Shown: in pieces, positions 18,438-27,889 of the stretch
How positions within the stretch are numbered: the first letter of the stretch is position 1
Layout of the letters: each line of letters opens with the position of its first letter
Assembly: GCA_030374735.1 (NCBI GenBank)
Contig: JASCIV010000109.1
Coordinates: 1 to 45,408 of the forward strand
Direction: 5' to 3'
Source: Gracilaria caudata
Taxonomy: Eukaryota; Rhodophyta; Florideophyceae; Gracilariales; Gracilariaceae
Length of the DNA: 45,408 bases
Position numbers and translations under genes: made by a program
Notes under the pieces: model-generated
Seen by the model: the letters and a program-made list of their open reading frames with translations, nothing else
Database searches by the model: none
Told to the model about the DNA's origin: nothing

Positions 18438-20030
18438 ATGGGCGACGACTTCACCGCGCAGCTGCTCAAGGGCTTCGAACGACGCGCCGATGCCGCCAAG
18501 AAACAGGTTGAGGAACGCGCGCGACGCGCCGCCGAGCAGCGCCAGCGCCTCAAGAAAGAGCAGGAGCAAGCAGAGAAGGACCGTCTGGCCGCCGAAGTTG
18601 ACAAGATGATGGCGCGTGCGAACCAAAGAGTGTCTGCCAAGCGCAAGAAGCGCAAAAAGAAACCTGTTGCTTCCAGCGCAGCCGCCTCCAGCTCCTCCGG
18701 CGCCACCGCCAAGCCCCCGCAGCCCAAGAAGCCCGTCCCCAAGCATCATGTAAGCGAGATGCGAACTAATTATCGCGCCCCTCCAAAGCGAACTGGTCCG
18801 GGAAGGGTGCCCAAGCTAGGACCCAACATGGAATTTGTCGTTCGACGCGAGAAGAAGAAGAAGCAGATCCGCGTACCACACACTTACGACTACTCGGACA
18901 TGTTTGGTGACGATTACTGGCGTGGAATTGACATAAAAGGTGCCAAGAAGATATCCAAAGAAACTGCCGAAGCCACCAAAGAAGCGCAAGAAATTATTGC
19001 TGAAAGAAAGGCAAAGCGTGAAGAGAGCAAACGACAAATGGAAGAAACCATCCGCGAGGTGCGAGAATTGGAGAGAAAAGGGTTGTGGGATGAGAAGACC
19101 GAGAATAAGAGGCGTCTGGAGCAATCCGAAAAGGAATGGGTTGCCGTTGACACCCCAGTTCCAATCTTCCGCCAGAAGAACTCCGCTATTGCCCGCGCCG
19201 CACAGTCTTCGTCCTCTGCCTCCAAGCCACTCCCAGTGTCTTCAGCGAAGCCCGGCGGTGCTTTATCTACGCCACTTGCGAAGAAGACCAGTTTTGCTCA
19301 GGTCAAAGAGCGCGCGCGACTATTTAAAGAACGTCTCATGGGCCTCAATGCCTCGAGTTCGAAGAAGCCTGCGCCATCCAAAGTTTCAAAAAGCAAAAAT
19401 AGCTCTGGTTCTGATTCTGATATCGACCGTAGGCATTCATCCCACAACAAGAGAAGGACACCGTTGAAGCGACGTGTCTATGATTCTGACGACTCGGAGG
19501 ACGAAGATGAGCGTCGCGGAAAAAAGAGGAGACGACGACCAAGCGAAGATTCTGACTCCGACCGCGCGTATCGAAGCGCGAAGCGAATGCGCCGCGCTCG
19601 CGACTACAGTGATGACTCTGACTCTGATCATGACCACAAGTCTCGAGGCGTAAAGAGGAATCGAAGGGCTCGGGATGACAGCGACGACTCAGATTCTGAA
19701 TACCGACGCCGAAGTTTGAAGAAAAGTAATCGAGCCCGTGAAGATAGTGAAGAGTCCGATGTTGATCGCCGAGGCAGCCGAAAGTCTTACGGGAGCGGAA
19801 AGAAGAATCGTTCCGGTCGCAAGGGCTATAACAGTGATGAATGGAGCAATTCAGATGATGACGACGATTCTGATGAAGAGGATTGCTTTGATATCTCTGC
19901 ACTCGACCGAGAGGAGGCGAGAAGTGAACGGATTGCAAAACTGGAAGACAAAAGAGAACTCGCGAAGCTTCGTCGAGACAAGAAGGAAAAGGAGCGCAGG
20001 CGTCGAGAATTCGAGGCAGAACAAGCCTAA
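18438..20030 (+). CDS. SPT2-like charged nuclear protein, 530 aa
   Basis: Highly charged protein beginning MGDDFTAQLLKGF. Residues ~10-85 are a long Lys/Glu/Arg coiled coil followed by a Lys-rich nuclear signal and a Ser/Ala-rich linker. Residues ~105-160 hold a more ordered part with RAPPKRTGPGRVPKLGPN and TYDYSDMFGDDYW. Another coiled coil lies at ~170-245. Residues ~320-470 are acidic/basic low complexity with repeated RRAR-[DE]-[DY]-S-[DE][DE]-S-D units. The C-terminus has an acidic cluster and then LDREEARSERIAKLEDKREL, which resembles the C-terminal motif of SPT2 histone H3-H4 chaperones. The chromatin role is inferred from that motif and the overall charge; other splicing or chromatin scaffolds are possible. 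ATG at 18438 is the first in the frame. Confidence 0.8.
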   Translation: MGDDFTAQLLKGFERRADAAKKQVEERARRAAEQRQRLKKEQEQAEKDRLAAEVDKMMARANQRVSAKRKKRKKKPVASSAAASSSSGATAKPPQPKKPVPKHHVSEMRTNYRAPPKRTGPGRVPKLGPNMEFVVRREKKKKQIRVPHTYDYSDMFGDDYWRGIDIKGAKKISKETAEATKEAQEIIAERKAKREESKRQMEETIREVRELERKGLWDEKTENKRRLEQSEKEWVAVDTPVPIFRQKNSAIARAAQSSSSASKPLPVSSAKPGGALSTPLAKKTSFAQVKERARLFKERLMGLNASSSKKPAPSKVSKSKNSSGSDSDIDRRHSSHNKRRTPLKRRVYDSDDSEDEDERRGKKRRRRPSEDSDSDRAYRSAKRMRRARDYSDDSDSDHDHKSRGVKRNRRARDDSDDSDSEYRRRSLKKSNRAREDSEESDVDRRGSRKSYGSGKKNRSGRKGYNSDEWSNSDDDDDSDEEDCFDISALDREEARSERIAKLEDKRELAKLRRDKKEKERRRREFEAEQA

Positions 20031-20431
20031 CCATCAAGTTTCCGCTTTCTAGGGACGCAGGCATCGATTTGCGACTTGACAATCTTTGTTTCACGTGAAG
20101 GACTGACAACTGCATGGGTCCGAGTATCGTCGTCATCGCAGTTACGACCCTGTTACAGTATTTTCTCATCTAACGCCGAATACATCATGATGGTGACTCT
20201 ACGATGAAAGTTTAGGTACTTACGGTACACGTAGATTTGCCTCTCTTACTAAACGACATCAAAGTGATTAACAGCTCGTCAACACCGTTTAGTACCGAGC
20301 ATGACACACCGTTGACCTTGATTGACGCTGGACCTCAAATTGCAGCTTGCGCAAGTTGTTTCCTTTAGGGATGGTTCTTCAGGCTGCAGAAACGAATCCT
20401 CTTCTACACAATAACCCTTTATTGTATTGAA
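20031..20431. other. Convergent intergenic region, SPT2-like / PurH
   Basis: No gene seen. On the minus strand AATAAA (20423-20418) lies only nine bases after the PurH stop codon, giving PurH a very short 3' untranslated region. Confidence 0.6.
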
Positions 20432-22207
20432 CTAGTGCCTGAAATGACGCATCCCGGTCATCACGAGGGCAATCCCTCTTTCATCAGCTGCGGCAATCAC
20501 CTCTGCGTCTCTCTTTGACCCTCCGGGCTGAATGACAGCAGTCGCGCCAGCATCTGCTGCGGCAAGGAGCCCATCCGCGAATGGGAAGAAAGCATCGGAA
20601 GCGACCACACTTCCTATAGTTCTACTTTGTTCTTCTTGAGCATTTGAAGACGCTTCGTCAGCTTTCCACGCTGCAATGCGAGACGCATCCACACGGCTCA
20701 TTTGTCCCGCCCCTATTCCAACCGTTGCCATGTCTTTTACGTAAACAATAGCGTTGGACTTGACGTGTTTGCAAACTCTCCACGCGAAAAGTAAGTTCTT
20801 CAGTTCATCTTCTGTGGGTTCGCGTTTGGACGCAACGGTCAAGTCATCTGCCGTCTTCGAACCATTGTCGCGGGTCTGGATAAGGATTCCGCCAGAAACA
20901 GATTTCATCGTGAGACCCTCCATTTTGGGATTCGGCATCGAACCAGTTAGTAATACTCGGAGATTCTTCTTGGATGCAAGCAATGCCAGTGCTTCTGAAG
21001 TTGCATCAGGAGCAATTACAACTTCGATGAACATCTTTGCTATTTCTTCTGCAACACGCAAGTCTACAGTGACGTTTAATGCAACGACGCCCCCGAACGC
21101 AGACACCGGATCGCACGCTAAAGCCCTCAGATACGCGTCCTGAGCAGTCACTCCAGAAGCAACGCCACATGGGTTGGCATGCTTGATAATGGCGCATACG
21201 GGGTCCCCTCCGATAAACTCCGACACGAGTTCAAACGCAGCATCCGTATCAGCCAGGTTGTTGTAACTGAGGTCCTTTCCCTGCACTTTCTCGCCTGTTG
21301 CTACTCCCGCAGAAGATTTGTTCAGGACGTAAAATGCTGCCTTCTGATGCGGATTCTCGCCGTAGCGCAGCACCTGCTTACGCGAGGCAGAGATCAAAAC
21401 GTTTTGGGGGAACGAGATGCCGATCTCCGACACAAATTTGGAGGCGACAGCTGAGTCGTATGCGGCCATCTTTGCAAAAGCTGAAGCAGCCAGTCGGCGG
21501 CGCAGGTCATACGATGTGTTTCCATTGTGCTCCTCAAGCTCAGCTATGATATCAGTGTATTGAGCGACGTCGGTGATGACGGTGACGTACTTAAAGTTTT
21601 TAGCTGCGGCTCGAATCATTGAAGGGCCCCCAATATCAATGTTTTCGACGCAGTCCTCGAAGGGCTTTCCTTGCGCAACGGTCTCCTCAAACGGATACAA
21701 ATTGACGACCACGAGATCTATGGGGTCAATTTGATGCTCTTCCATTGCAGCGAGATGTTGCTCATCGTCTCGAACCGCGAGCAAACCTCCGTGAATTTTG
21801 GGGTGCAAAGTCTTGACTCTTCCGCCCATGACCTCCGGGAAGCCCGTGTACTCTGCCACTCCCGTGACAGGAATCTCAGCATCCTGCAAGGAGCGGAAGG
21901 TGCCCCCAGTGGACAGAATCTGGACGCCTGCCTCCACCAACACCTGCGCCAACGCAATTAAAGAGGTCTTGTTCGACACGGAGATAAGCGCGCGTTTGAT
22001 AGGCATCAAACCAAGCGTCTGCTGCGTAGTCGATGGACTGGGAGACACCGGAGTGGTCGTAGCAGGTGGCTCAGTACACATGACGAAGGAGGCTTTGGGC
22101 GAGGGATAGCGGCGCAGCGCACCGTGCTTAGGGCAAATGGTGACGGTGGAAGAGCCGAGCAAAAGCGGGGGACGCAGCGACAGCGGGGCGGCGAACGCAA
22201 CCGTCAT
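20432..22207 (-). CDS. purH: Bifunctional AICAR transformylase / IMP cyclohydrolase, plastid-type, 591 aa
   Basis: Catalyses the last two steps of de novo IMP synthesis. The IMP cyclohydrolase (MGS-like) domain runs from about residue 70 to 205: KRALISVSNKT, STGGT, and FPEVMGGRVKTLHPKIHGGLL. The transformylase domain follows to the end, with RYGENPHQ (281-288), the catalytic Lys-His pair in IIKHANPCG (342-343), a DPVSAFGG motif, and SDAFFPF with QPGGS near the C-terminus. The sequence is bacterial-like throughout. Residues 1-65 (MTVAFAAPLS..., Ser/Pro/Arg rich, few acidic residues) form a likely plastid transit peptide, matching plastid purine synthesis in plants. The first ATG is at 22207; the frame continues to 22303 without one. 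An AATAAA follows the stop closely. Confidence 0.96.
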   Translation of the reverse strand: MTVAFAAPLSLRPPLLLGSSTVTICPKHGALRRYPSPKASFVMCTEPPATTTPVSPSPSTTQQTLGLMPIKRALISVSNKTSLIALAQVLVEAGVQILSTGGTFRSLQDAEIPVTGVAEYTGFPEVMGGRVKTLHPKIHGGLLAVRDDEQHLAAMEEHQIDPIDLVVVNLYPFEETVAQGKPFEDCVENIDIGGPSMIRAAAKNFKYVTVITDVAQYTDIIAELEEHNGNTSYDLRRRLAASAFAKMAAYDSAVASKFVSEIGISFPQNVLISASRKQVLRYGENPHQKAAFYVLNKSSAGVATGEKVQGKDLSYNNLADTDAAFELVSEFIGGDPVCAIIKHANPCGVASGVTAQDAYLRALACDPVSAFGGVVALNVTVDLRVAEEIAKMFIEVVIAPDATSEALALLASKKNLRVLLTGSMPNPKMEGLTMKSVSGGILIQTRDNGSKTADDLTVASKREPTEDELKNLLFAWRVCKHVKSNAIVYVKDMATVGIGAGQMSRVDASRIAAWKADEASSNAQEEQSRTIGSVVASDAFFPFADGLLAAADAGATAVIQPGGSKRDAEVIAAADERGIALVMTGMRHFRH

Positions 22208-22309
22208 ATCGACTGCGAAGTGCGTCCGCGTCGCTCGGGCGGCGGCGTACGAGCGCGCGCCGACGGCGATGACGGCGGACAGCAAAAGGTATCTGTGTAT
22301 CAACTAGCG

Positions 22310-22558
22310 ATGACAGCGGCGCGAAGCTGGCGGCGTGGCAGCGTCGTATGTGCGGTGTGGTCCACGCCGAGATCAACAGCGATGCGCTGGGGCATGGCGG
22401 GAGCGTGCATGGCACTTGGAAGTCGGAGCGCTCGTCTGGCTTCGGCCTTTCTATTTTTGATTTGCGCTCTCGAAAATATCCCAACCTCAACCGCGCTTGC
22501 GCCAGAGGCGCCTTCGACGTTCCCCGTCAGCGTTCGCCCGTTGACGAACCCTACCTAG
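22310..22558 (+). CDS. Doubtful small signal-anchor protein, 82 aa
   Basis: ATG at 22310, 102 bases from the PurH start and divergent from it. The product has an Arg-rich N-terminal half, one hydrophobic stretch (LASAFLFLICAL) at about 48-60 and a Pro/Thr-rich tail. It resembles no family I recognise. It could be a first exon, since the next frame (to 22626) also looks protein-like. It overlaps the likely PurH promoter, so it may be spurious. Confidence 0.25.
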   Translation: MTAARSWRRGSVVCAVWSTPRSTAMRWGMAGACMALGSRSARLASAFLFLICALENIPTSTALAPEAPSTFPVSVRPLTNPT

Positions 22559-22934
22559 ATGCAGATTTTCACCGCTCTCTTTTCAGGGTCGGGCAACTTC
22601 AACCGGGTGTAATGGTAGCTTTATAAGTAAAAATGATGAGGCGCTTCCCATCGTGTCAACGCCCATTAGACAGCCTCTAAAACCATCAAATGGCAGTCTG
22701 AGCACTCCGACACGAAGAGCCGCGCGCTTTGAAGAGATATGGTACGCACCCGAGGCTCGCCAAATTGATGCTCGAGTTTGAAATTGGCCATGTCCTTAGC
22801 GGGCGCGAACGCTCAAGTTCCATTCGCAAGACTGCGCACCATCAATATCTCTAGTGCGCCAAAAAGAAACACGTGAGTGAGCATCGCACAGTTAACCGAG
22901 GTGGGTGGTTACCAAAAAAAAAGCTGGAAACAAG
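22559..22934. other. Intergenic
   Basis: Nothing recognised. A run of adenines lies near 22914-22922, just beyond the stop of the minus-strand proline-rich gene. Confidence 0.5.
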
Positions 22935-23648
22935 CTAGGCAGAAGCGTTAGGCACAAACACAGCAACCAAACAAAGTCCATACAGCGGGAACAGTATAGG
23001 CCAAAGAAACCATTGTCCACTCGCTGAATTCAAGGTAACAGCCTGCTGCTGCGCCTGCAAAGTCAGCAACGCGCGCATGAACGGCGAGCTCACCGTCTCA
23101 TTTCCAAAACGATCGACAGGTGATATGCGCAACAACCATGTAGCACGCGCACACAGCATGCGCGGCAAGGCGTCATTGACAGGCATCAATCGCGCGTCAT
23201 CAATACGCACCTGCTGCGGAAGCGGTTTACTAATTGCCGATCGCTGCGGCAGAGTGTACGAGTACGCTGCGCATTGCGTCTGAGAACGCGCTTCAAACAA
23301 ACGTCCCTCAAAGGAAACAGAGCCCGCCCAATACAACTCGCCTCTCGACGCGTGAATCGCCACACGTCTCAATGCCAATCTGGCGCCCGGGTTTGACGCG
23401 AGCAGTGCCTGCAGTCTGGACACGGACGCAAGCGAAGCGCGCGGCAGCAACGGCGCGCGAGGCGGCGCCAGCGGCAGCGTGGAAGGCGCGCGAGGCGGCG
23501 TGGACGGCTCCGACGGCGCGGAAGGCGCGGCACGCGATGACGGCGGCGGCGGCGACGGCGTGCGCGCGCGCGGCGCGGACGGAGGGGAGGGAGAGGCGCG
23601 GTGACGACGCGGAAGCAGCGCCTGTAACACGTGCGGCACGAGCGGCAT
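22935..23648 (-). CDS. Pro/Ala-rich protein with C-terminal membrane helix, 237 aa
   Basis: I chose the ATG at 23648 (MPLVPHVLQALLPRRH); the frame is open to 24020, but the extra part is low-complexity Arg/Ala/Pro repeats. Residues ~15-75 are Pro/Ser/Ala/Arg-rich and disordered. Residues ~80-205 look like a folded beta-rich region (YWAGSVSFEGRLFEARS, LPQQVRIDDARLMPVND, LLRISPVDRFGNE). A C-terminal helix (WFLWPILFPLYGLCLVAVFV) spans the membrane six residues from the end. It is thus a probable tail-anchored or type I protein of unknown function. Third-position G/C is high, as in neighbouring genes. No family is recognised. Confidence 0.6.
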   Translation of the reverse strand: MPLVPHVLQALLPRRHRASPSPPSAPRARTPSPPPPSSRAAPSAPSEPSTPPRAPSTLPLAPPRAPLLPRASLASVSRLQALLASNPGARLALRRVAIHASRGELYWAGSVSFEGRLFEARSQTQCAAYSYTLPQRSAISKPLPQQVRIDDARLMPVNDALPRMLCARATWLLRISPVDRFGNETVSSPFMRALLTLQAQQQAVTLNSASGQWFLWPILFPLYGLCLVAVFVPNASA

Positions 23649-24942
23649 GGTCGTCGCTCGGCGGCCGCTACGCACGCCGCTCGGACGAGGCGTTGTGCAG
23701 CGACGCGGCGCGGCGCATGCGATTGTGCTGTCGACGTCTGCGCACTGATCGAGACCGTGCGCAGGCGCGAGACCAGGCGCGAGACGAGGCGCAAGACGAG
23801 GCGCAAGCCTGCGCGGAGAGGACGCAGCGGCCTGTGCAAAAGCTACCCTTCGTAGACGCCACGATGGCAAGAACAAAGCTGGATCACCGAAAAATTGCCC
23901 AAATTGAAAAGATGTTACAACTCTGAACTGCATCATGATTTCGGACTCTTGTTGCTCTGTGTAGTTCCTCCTGCAGAGGATTTGTTCGAATCGAACTCCG
24001 AAACGGCACGCGGTTTTCATGAACTATGGAAGATCGTTCATGTGAACACACTTACTGGTCTGCAAGCAGCGCCAGATGCGGAGACCCCAGACATCAAGGT
24101 AACTCTGTTAAGGTTAAGGCTAACTTCGCGCCTTTTCTGCCAACGCTTTTGCGCACCTCTTTTTGTTGCCTTCGCAAATGATGCACCGGAGTAGTCGCTT
24201 TTCAATATGCGACAAGAATCTCCAATTTTGTGCTGGCCGATAGTAGCCTGCACTCTCGACACGCGTTCAGTTCCGTCTGATGAATCACAAGTTCGGGTGT
24301 GCCTGCATTTACTCGTCTGTCTTCAGTCATCTGAACCAAATGGTGCTGCAGTGCGTTGCGGTCTATGAAGCGGTTTGTCCATGTCTTGGGAGGGCAGTTG
24401 CTTCTAAACACGATTGAAAGTGGCCTCGCCAAGAGCGCGCTCTTTGGAAGCCATTTTGAGACTGATGGGTGTTGCTGTGGGCTATCTTTCGAGCACTGGT
24501 CGCGGTCAGGAAGGCGCGCGAAATTACGTCATGGAGCCCAAGACATCGGTACGCGTCGGTACTGCAATGAGTCTCCATCTTGGAGACATGCCCTTAGACC
24601 TCATGATCATCATGATGAGGCTTTGATACAGTTCAGATACAGTTCAGATACAGTTCCATCTGAACTTCCAAGGGCTCTCATTTTCTACCGATGGTACTAT
24701 CCTTTCCAGACAATGGCAACTGTAATCCCTGCCTTCAAAGAGGTAGCGTTTCTACCCTGGTATGAATTTTCACTACCCTTGTACAGTAATTCCGTGAGAG
24801 AGGTTCGTGTATCAGCCGCAAGCGTGAGCCTATCCGGACCGACATTATGTCTTCGGTCACATATGATCCTGAGAACATGTTTCAGTCAAGCGGTTGTGAG
24901 AGGGAGAATCATGCCTCCGAAGCCAGTGTTATGATACCCTGG
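23649..24942. other. Intergenic
   Basis: No supported gene. Positions 23650-23850 contain a GC-rich repeat of GCGAGA(C/G)(C/G)AGGCG type units (about 23764-23810) that produce Arg-rich frames. The frame 24356-24934 is long but starts at a non-ATG codon, overlaps a minus-strand frame and contains no recognisable domain. Confidence 0.45.
24625..24657 (+). repeat. 11-bp tandem repeat, three copies
   Basis: GATACAGTTCA repeated at 24625, 24636 and 24647; the last copy ends in C. It is about 290 bases upstream of the TATA box of the 25045 gene. A simple slippage product is the likeliest explanation. Confidence 0.75.
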
Positions 24943-24949
24943 TATATAG
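24943..24949 (+). promoter_or_regulatory. TATA box of the secreted protein gene at 25045
   Basis: TATATAG lies 102 bases upstream of the ATG, predicting transcription from about 24970-24975 and a leader of about 70 bases that contains one uORF (25004-25048). Confidence 0.6.
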
Positions 24950-25003
24950 CTCAGCAAGCGCATAAACCCATCCGTACGCCTGCCGCAGTTCCGACTTCTT
25001 CCC

Positions 25004-25048
25004 ATGCTTCTTCGCCCCAAGTTAAACCGCACTCGTAACACGAAATGA
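25004..25048 (+). promoter_or_regulatory. Upstream ORF overlapping the main start codon
   Basis: ATG at 25004 opens a 14-codon Arg/Lys/Leu-rich frame whose stop TGA (25046-25048) overlaps the main ATG (25045-25047) as ATGA. If transcription starts near 24973, ribosomes would meet it first. The arrangement suits translational control by termination-reinitiation. Confidence 0.5.
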
Positions 25049-25971
25049 TCTTATGCAGGTTTCTCTGCCTTATTTGGGCTCTTGCTCAACTTACTCAGGC
25101 TACCGCGGAATCCTCTTTCTCTGTTGACGGTCACGTATCACATGGAATCAACACTTTCAACGACAAGCGCATTGTTGACCTCAGTGAATCGTCAAATATC
25201 TTCTCTTCGTTTGGCAGTATCTACGAACTCGGGGTTGTGAACGAGCGCGGAAATAATGCCTCCGTCATCACGGAACGCACGCCGTTTTCGTCACTAGTAG
25301 CCACCATAGACGCCTTCGAGTATCAGGCTTCATTAGGCTTTCCCGCCGGAGTGGGACCGTTTAATATTCCAATTGCAAACACACCCACTTTGACAATAAT
25401 TTCTCAAGATCTCAACGACCGCGTCGCACCTCGCTCCTTCTCAGAATCATCTGACCCTTCCGTGATCGGGCTTCCCTATCTTTCGCGGGAAAGTGATGAT
25501 CAAATTACATTGGCAGATTGGAACAGAATGTCTACCCGAATAGTCGGAAGATGCTTCAACAATAGTGCATTGGTGAAGATCGTTGTGAAAAACGCGTTGC
25601 CCAACGGATTGTATACACTGTGGGATGTAGGTGTCACAGATGCTCTCACTGATGACGAAGCTCTCTCAGCTGGTCCTTTCGGTGGTTTGCCCAATGTCAT
25701 CGTCACAAACGCACGTGGATACGGATCGATTGTTCGCCGCCTCAACTATTGTCCTGTTGACAAATGTGAGGGATCAAAACGTTGTACGTTGTACGTGAGT
25801 CTGTTCTACCATTTCGACCACATGGTTTACGGAGGGTCGCCAGTGTTGGACTTTGCTGGACAGGCAGTTGGCCATGCTGCCGCTAACCAAATTCAGATCT
25901 TTCTCAACGGTGAGTTCTTGATTTCTCCACAGAACCTTGTGACTGCTCCCCAACAAAGCAAAAGGGTATAA
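25045..25971 (+). CDS. Secreted protein of unknown function, 308 aa
   Basis: Residues 1-21 are a signal peptide (CRFLCLIWALAQL core, cleavage near ATA). The mature protein is rich in Ser, Asn, Asp and Gly, has no further membrane span, and has a few N-glycosylation sequons (for example NNS and NAS). A likely beta-sandwich at ~165-290 includes VKIVVKNALPNGLYTLWDVG, GPFGGLPN and a Cys-containing YCPVDKCEGSKRC loop; this recalls extracellular domains in which a 'Pro-Asn-Gly-x-Tyr-Thr-x-Trp' strand precedes a glycine-rich turn, but I cannot name the family. It is TATA-driven like the other two secreted genes in the window. ATG at 25045 is overlapped by a uORF stop. Confidence 0.85.
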   Translation: MILCRFLCLIWALAQLTQATAESSFSVDGHVSHGINTFNDKRIVDLSESSNIFSSFGSIYELGVVNERGNNASVITERTPFSSLVATIDAFEYQASLGFPAGVGPFNIPIANTPTLTIISQDLNDRVAPRSFSESSDPSVIGLPYLSRESDDQITLADWNRMSTRIVGRCFNNSALVKIVVKNALPNGLYTLWDVGVTDALTDDEALSAGPFGGLPNVIVTNARGYGSIVRRLNYCPVDKCEGSKRCTLYVSLFYHFDHMVYGGSPVLDFAGQAVGHAAANQIQIFLNGEFLISPQNLVTAPQQSKRV

Positions 25972-26308
25972 TAGTGTCTGATCATAGAAAAGATTGGATT
26001 CATACTGTGTCAGAGAAAGTAACATCAAGTAGGGGGATATACGAAGGGTACGTGATAACACACTGAAAGACGCCTTGTTTCACGTTTCTCGTTCGGCCCT
26101 TAAATTGACAGAGAACCATAATAGAATATTTACAGTGTTCAATGGGGTCAAATTACGAAGAGGAGATAACTTACGTAATTTGAGAGCTCCCTTGAAAAAC
26201 GCCCGATTCCACTTCTTCCCCCACTCAGGTCATCCAATCAGTACTCCACGCTTCCAGTCTCACAATCCTTCCCAGCTGTTCGCTAGCATCGTACCTTCGC
26301 TCCTCAAA
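25972..26308. other. Intergenic / 5' leader of the SnoaL-like gene
   Basis: No gene seen. The frame of the next gene is open back to 26075 but without an ATG. A TATA-like sequence is not clear. Confidence 0.5.
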
Positions 26309-27091
26309 ATGAGCAACTCCGCATCCAAACCAGGTGTCAAGTTGAGCAACGTTAAGTCTTTATATCTGGAAGGCATCCGCGATGGCAAGGCACGCTACGC
26401 AGTTGAGAAATACACCGGCGATCGCTACACGCAGCATTCGACCGGTGTGAAGGACGGAGTGGAGGGTTTTGTGGAGTTTTTCGAGTCATTCCTCAAGCGC
26501 AATCCGCACCGCGATATCCAGATCATTCGCGGATGGGAGGATGGAAACCATGTTTTCGTCCACGCTTACCAGGACATCAACAAGGGCCAGTCAAAGTGGG
26601 TCACAGCCGATTTCTTCGACACTGACGATAACGACAAAATCATAGAGCATTGGGACATCATCGCGGAGTACTCGTCTACTCCACCGTCTGGACATACAAT
26701 ATTCGATGGACCCACGGAGATTGTTGACCTTGACAAGACCGAATCCAACAAGCGGCTGGTTCGTGACCTTATCACTCACGTGCTCATGTCCGGTGGTGAA
26801 CCGCATCGCGCTGATGAATTCATTGCCGAAGCAAGCACAAAAGCACCTGATGGACTCGCCTCTTTCCGTGAGCGTGCTACCAGCGCCGACAGGAAATTGT
26901 TCTATCAAGAAATCGTGCTTTGTGTCGGACAGGGAAATTTTGTATCTACACTATGCAAGGCTACACTCGATGACAAACCGTACGCTCTGTGCGATATCTT
27001 TAGGCTTCACAGTGGTAAAATCGTTGAACATTGGGATAACGCAGAGCCTATCGGTCCTGAATCCGAATGGGTCAACTCCGGCAAGTTTTAG
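26309..27091 (+). CDS. Tandem SnoaL-like (NTF2-fold) protein, 260 aa
   Basis: Two NTF2-like/SnoaL-like domains in tandem. Domain 1 is about residues 10-128 (NVKSLYLEGIRDGKARYAVEKY, then the RYTQHSTGVKDGVEGF motif, HVFVHAYQ, and IIEHWDIIAEYS). Domain 2 is about 145-255 (NKRLVRDLITHVLMSGG, then CDIFRLHSGKIVEHWDNAEPI). This fold covers small-molecule cyclases, isomerases and aldol-condensing enzymes; the ligand cannot be predicted. Domain 1 keeps the typical Tyr-x-Gln-His segment, while domain 2 has lost it (EFIAEAST) but keeps the GKIVEHWD end, so only one active pocket may remain. There is no signal peptide, so the protein is probably cytosolic. First ATG at 26309. AATAAA at 27166. Confidence 0.85.
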   Translation: MSNSASKPGVKLSNVKSLYLEGIRDGKARYAVEKYTGDRYTQHSTGVKDGVEGFVEFFESFLKRNPHRDIQIIRGWEDGNHVFVHAYQDINKGQSKWVTADFFDTDDNDKIIEHWDIIAEYSSTPPSGHTIFDGPTEIVDLDKTESNKRLVRDLITHVLMSGGEPHRADEFIAEASTKAPDGLASFRERATSADRKLFYQEIVLCVGQGNFVSTLCKATLDDKPYALCDIFRLHSGKIVEHWDNAEPIGPESEWVNSGKF

Positions 27092-27165
27092 ACTTGTGTG
27101 GTTTGCACAGTGCAAAATGTCTGAGATTGGCAGAAGCGCGAAGCTTCACTTGCATGTTCATGGCG

Positions 27166-27171
27166 AATAAA
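27166..27171 (+). terminator. Polyadenylation signal of the SnoaL-like gene
   Basis: AATAAA 75 bases after the stop codon, at a normal distance for cleavage and polyadenylation. Confidence 0.6.
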
Positions 27172-27563
27172 CTTGAAAACATCACAACTTCTCTTCTTTT
27201 TCGTGGAAGTTGTGCTCTAATTCCTAACACAACCAAGCAGCACCTAAAGGTAGTTCTCTCTCCTTAAAAAGGCCAGAAATCGACGTGGCGCTTCCAAACA
27301 TCTAATCGCAACTTCACTCAGTTGCTTCGCAAAAGCCTAGCTGATCCTGCTTGGTGGTAAACAATGTGCAAATCATTATCGAAAGGTGACAGGCTTGCCT
27401 TTTTCTACCGCTTGGTCAATGACCAACAATCCTCGGAACGTAGACGACAACGGTGCTGACATGCTCATCATTCCACTACGACCCATTAAATTATTTCAAA
27501 CATCCATAGTCATCACGGAATAAGATAAGCTAGATCAAAATTGGAAGCCCAAGCATTGCGTAT

Positions 27564-27856
27564 CTACGCGTACCCTTCGCTGTACGATTGATGAGCATCA
27601 CGGTGATCTTCAGCGTCACGCTGGGCGAGGGAATAGCCCTCGTTAACCATCATGATGACGACGGTGGTAAGATGGTTTTCGCTGCAGAGGAACAGAGCAC
27701 GTACCCGTAGTCGGGGAAACGCTGCATTTCTTCGCATCCCAGAAGCGCGCCTTCCCAAAGGTGTGAATACGCAGGGAACTCTGTCACATTGTGCACCGGC
27801 ACCACATTTTGAGGAGGCTCACTATTGTTTACCATGCAAGAATTGATCCCAAACAA
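27564..27856 (-). pseudogene. Coding-like fragment in two frames
   Basis: Minus-strand frame from the ATG at 27835 encodes a convincing peptide with aromatic residues (VTEFPAYSHLWEGALLG, then EEMQRFPDYGYVLC) and stops at about 27650. A second frame takes over near 27690 (NHLTTVVIMMVNEGYSLAQR) and runs to 27564. Together they suggest one protein broken by a frameshift or a short intron. TATAAA (27867-27862) lies just before the ATG. No family recognised. Confidence 0.3.
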
Positions 27857-27889
27857 ACGAGTTTATACAGAACCAGGCGAATGTCTTGG

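Noticed and set aside
24356..24934. 192-codon plus-strand frame
   Set aside because: Non-ATG start, no domain, overlaps an open minus frame and the promoter of the 25045 gene.
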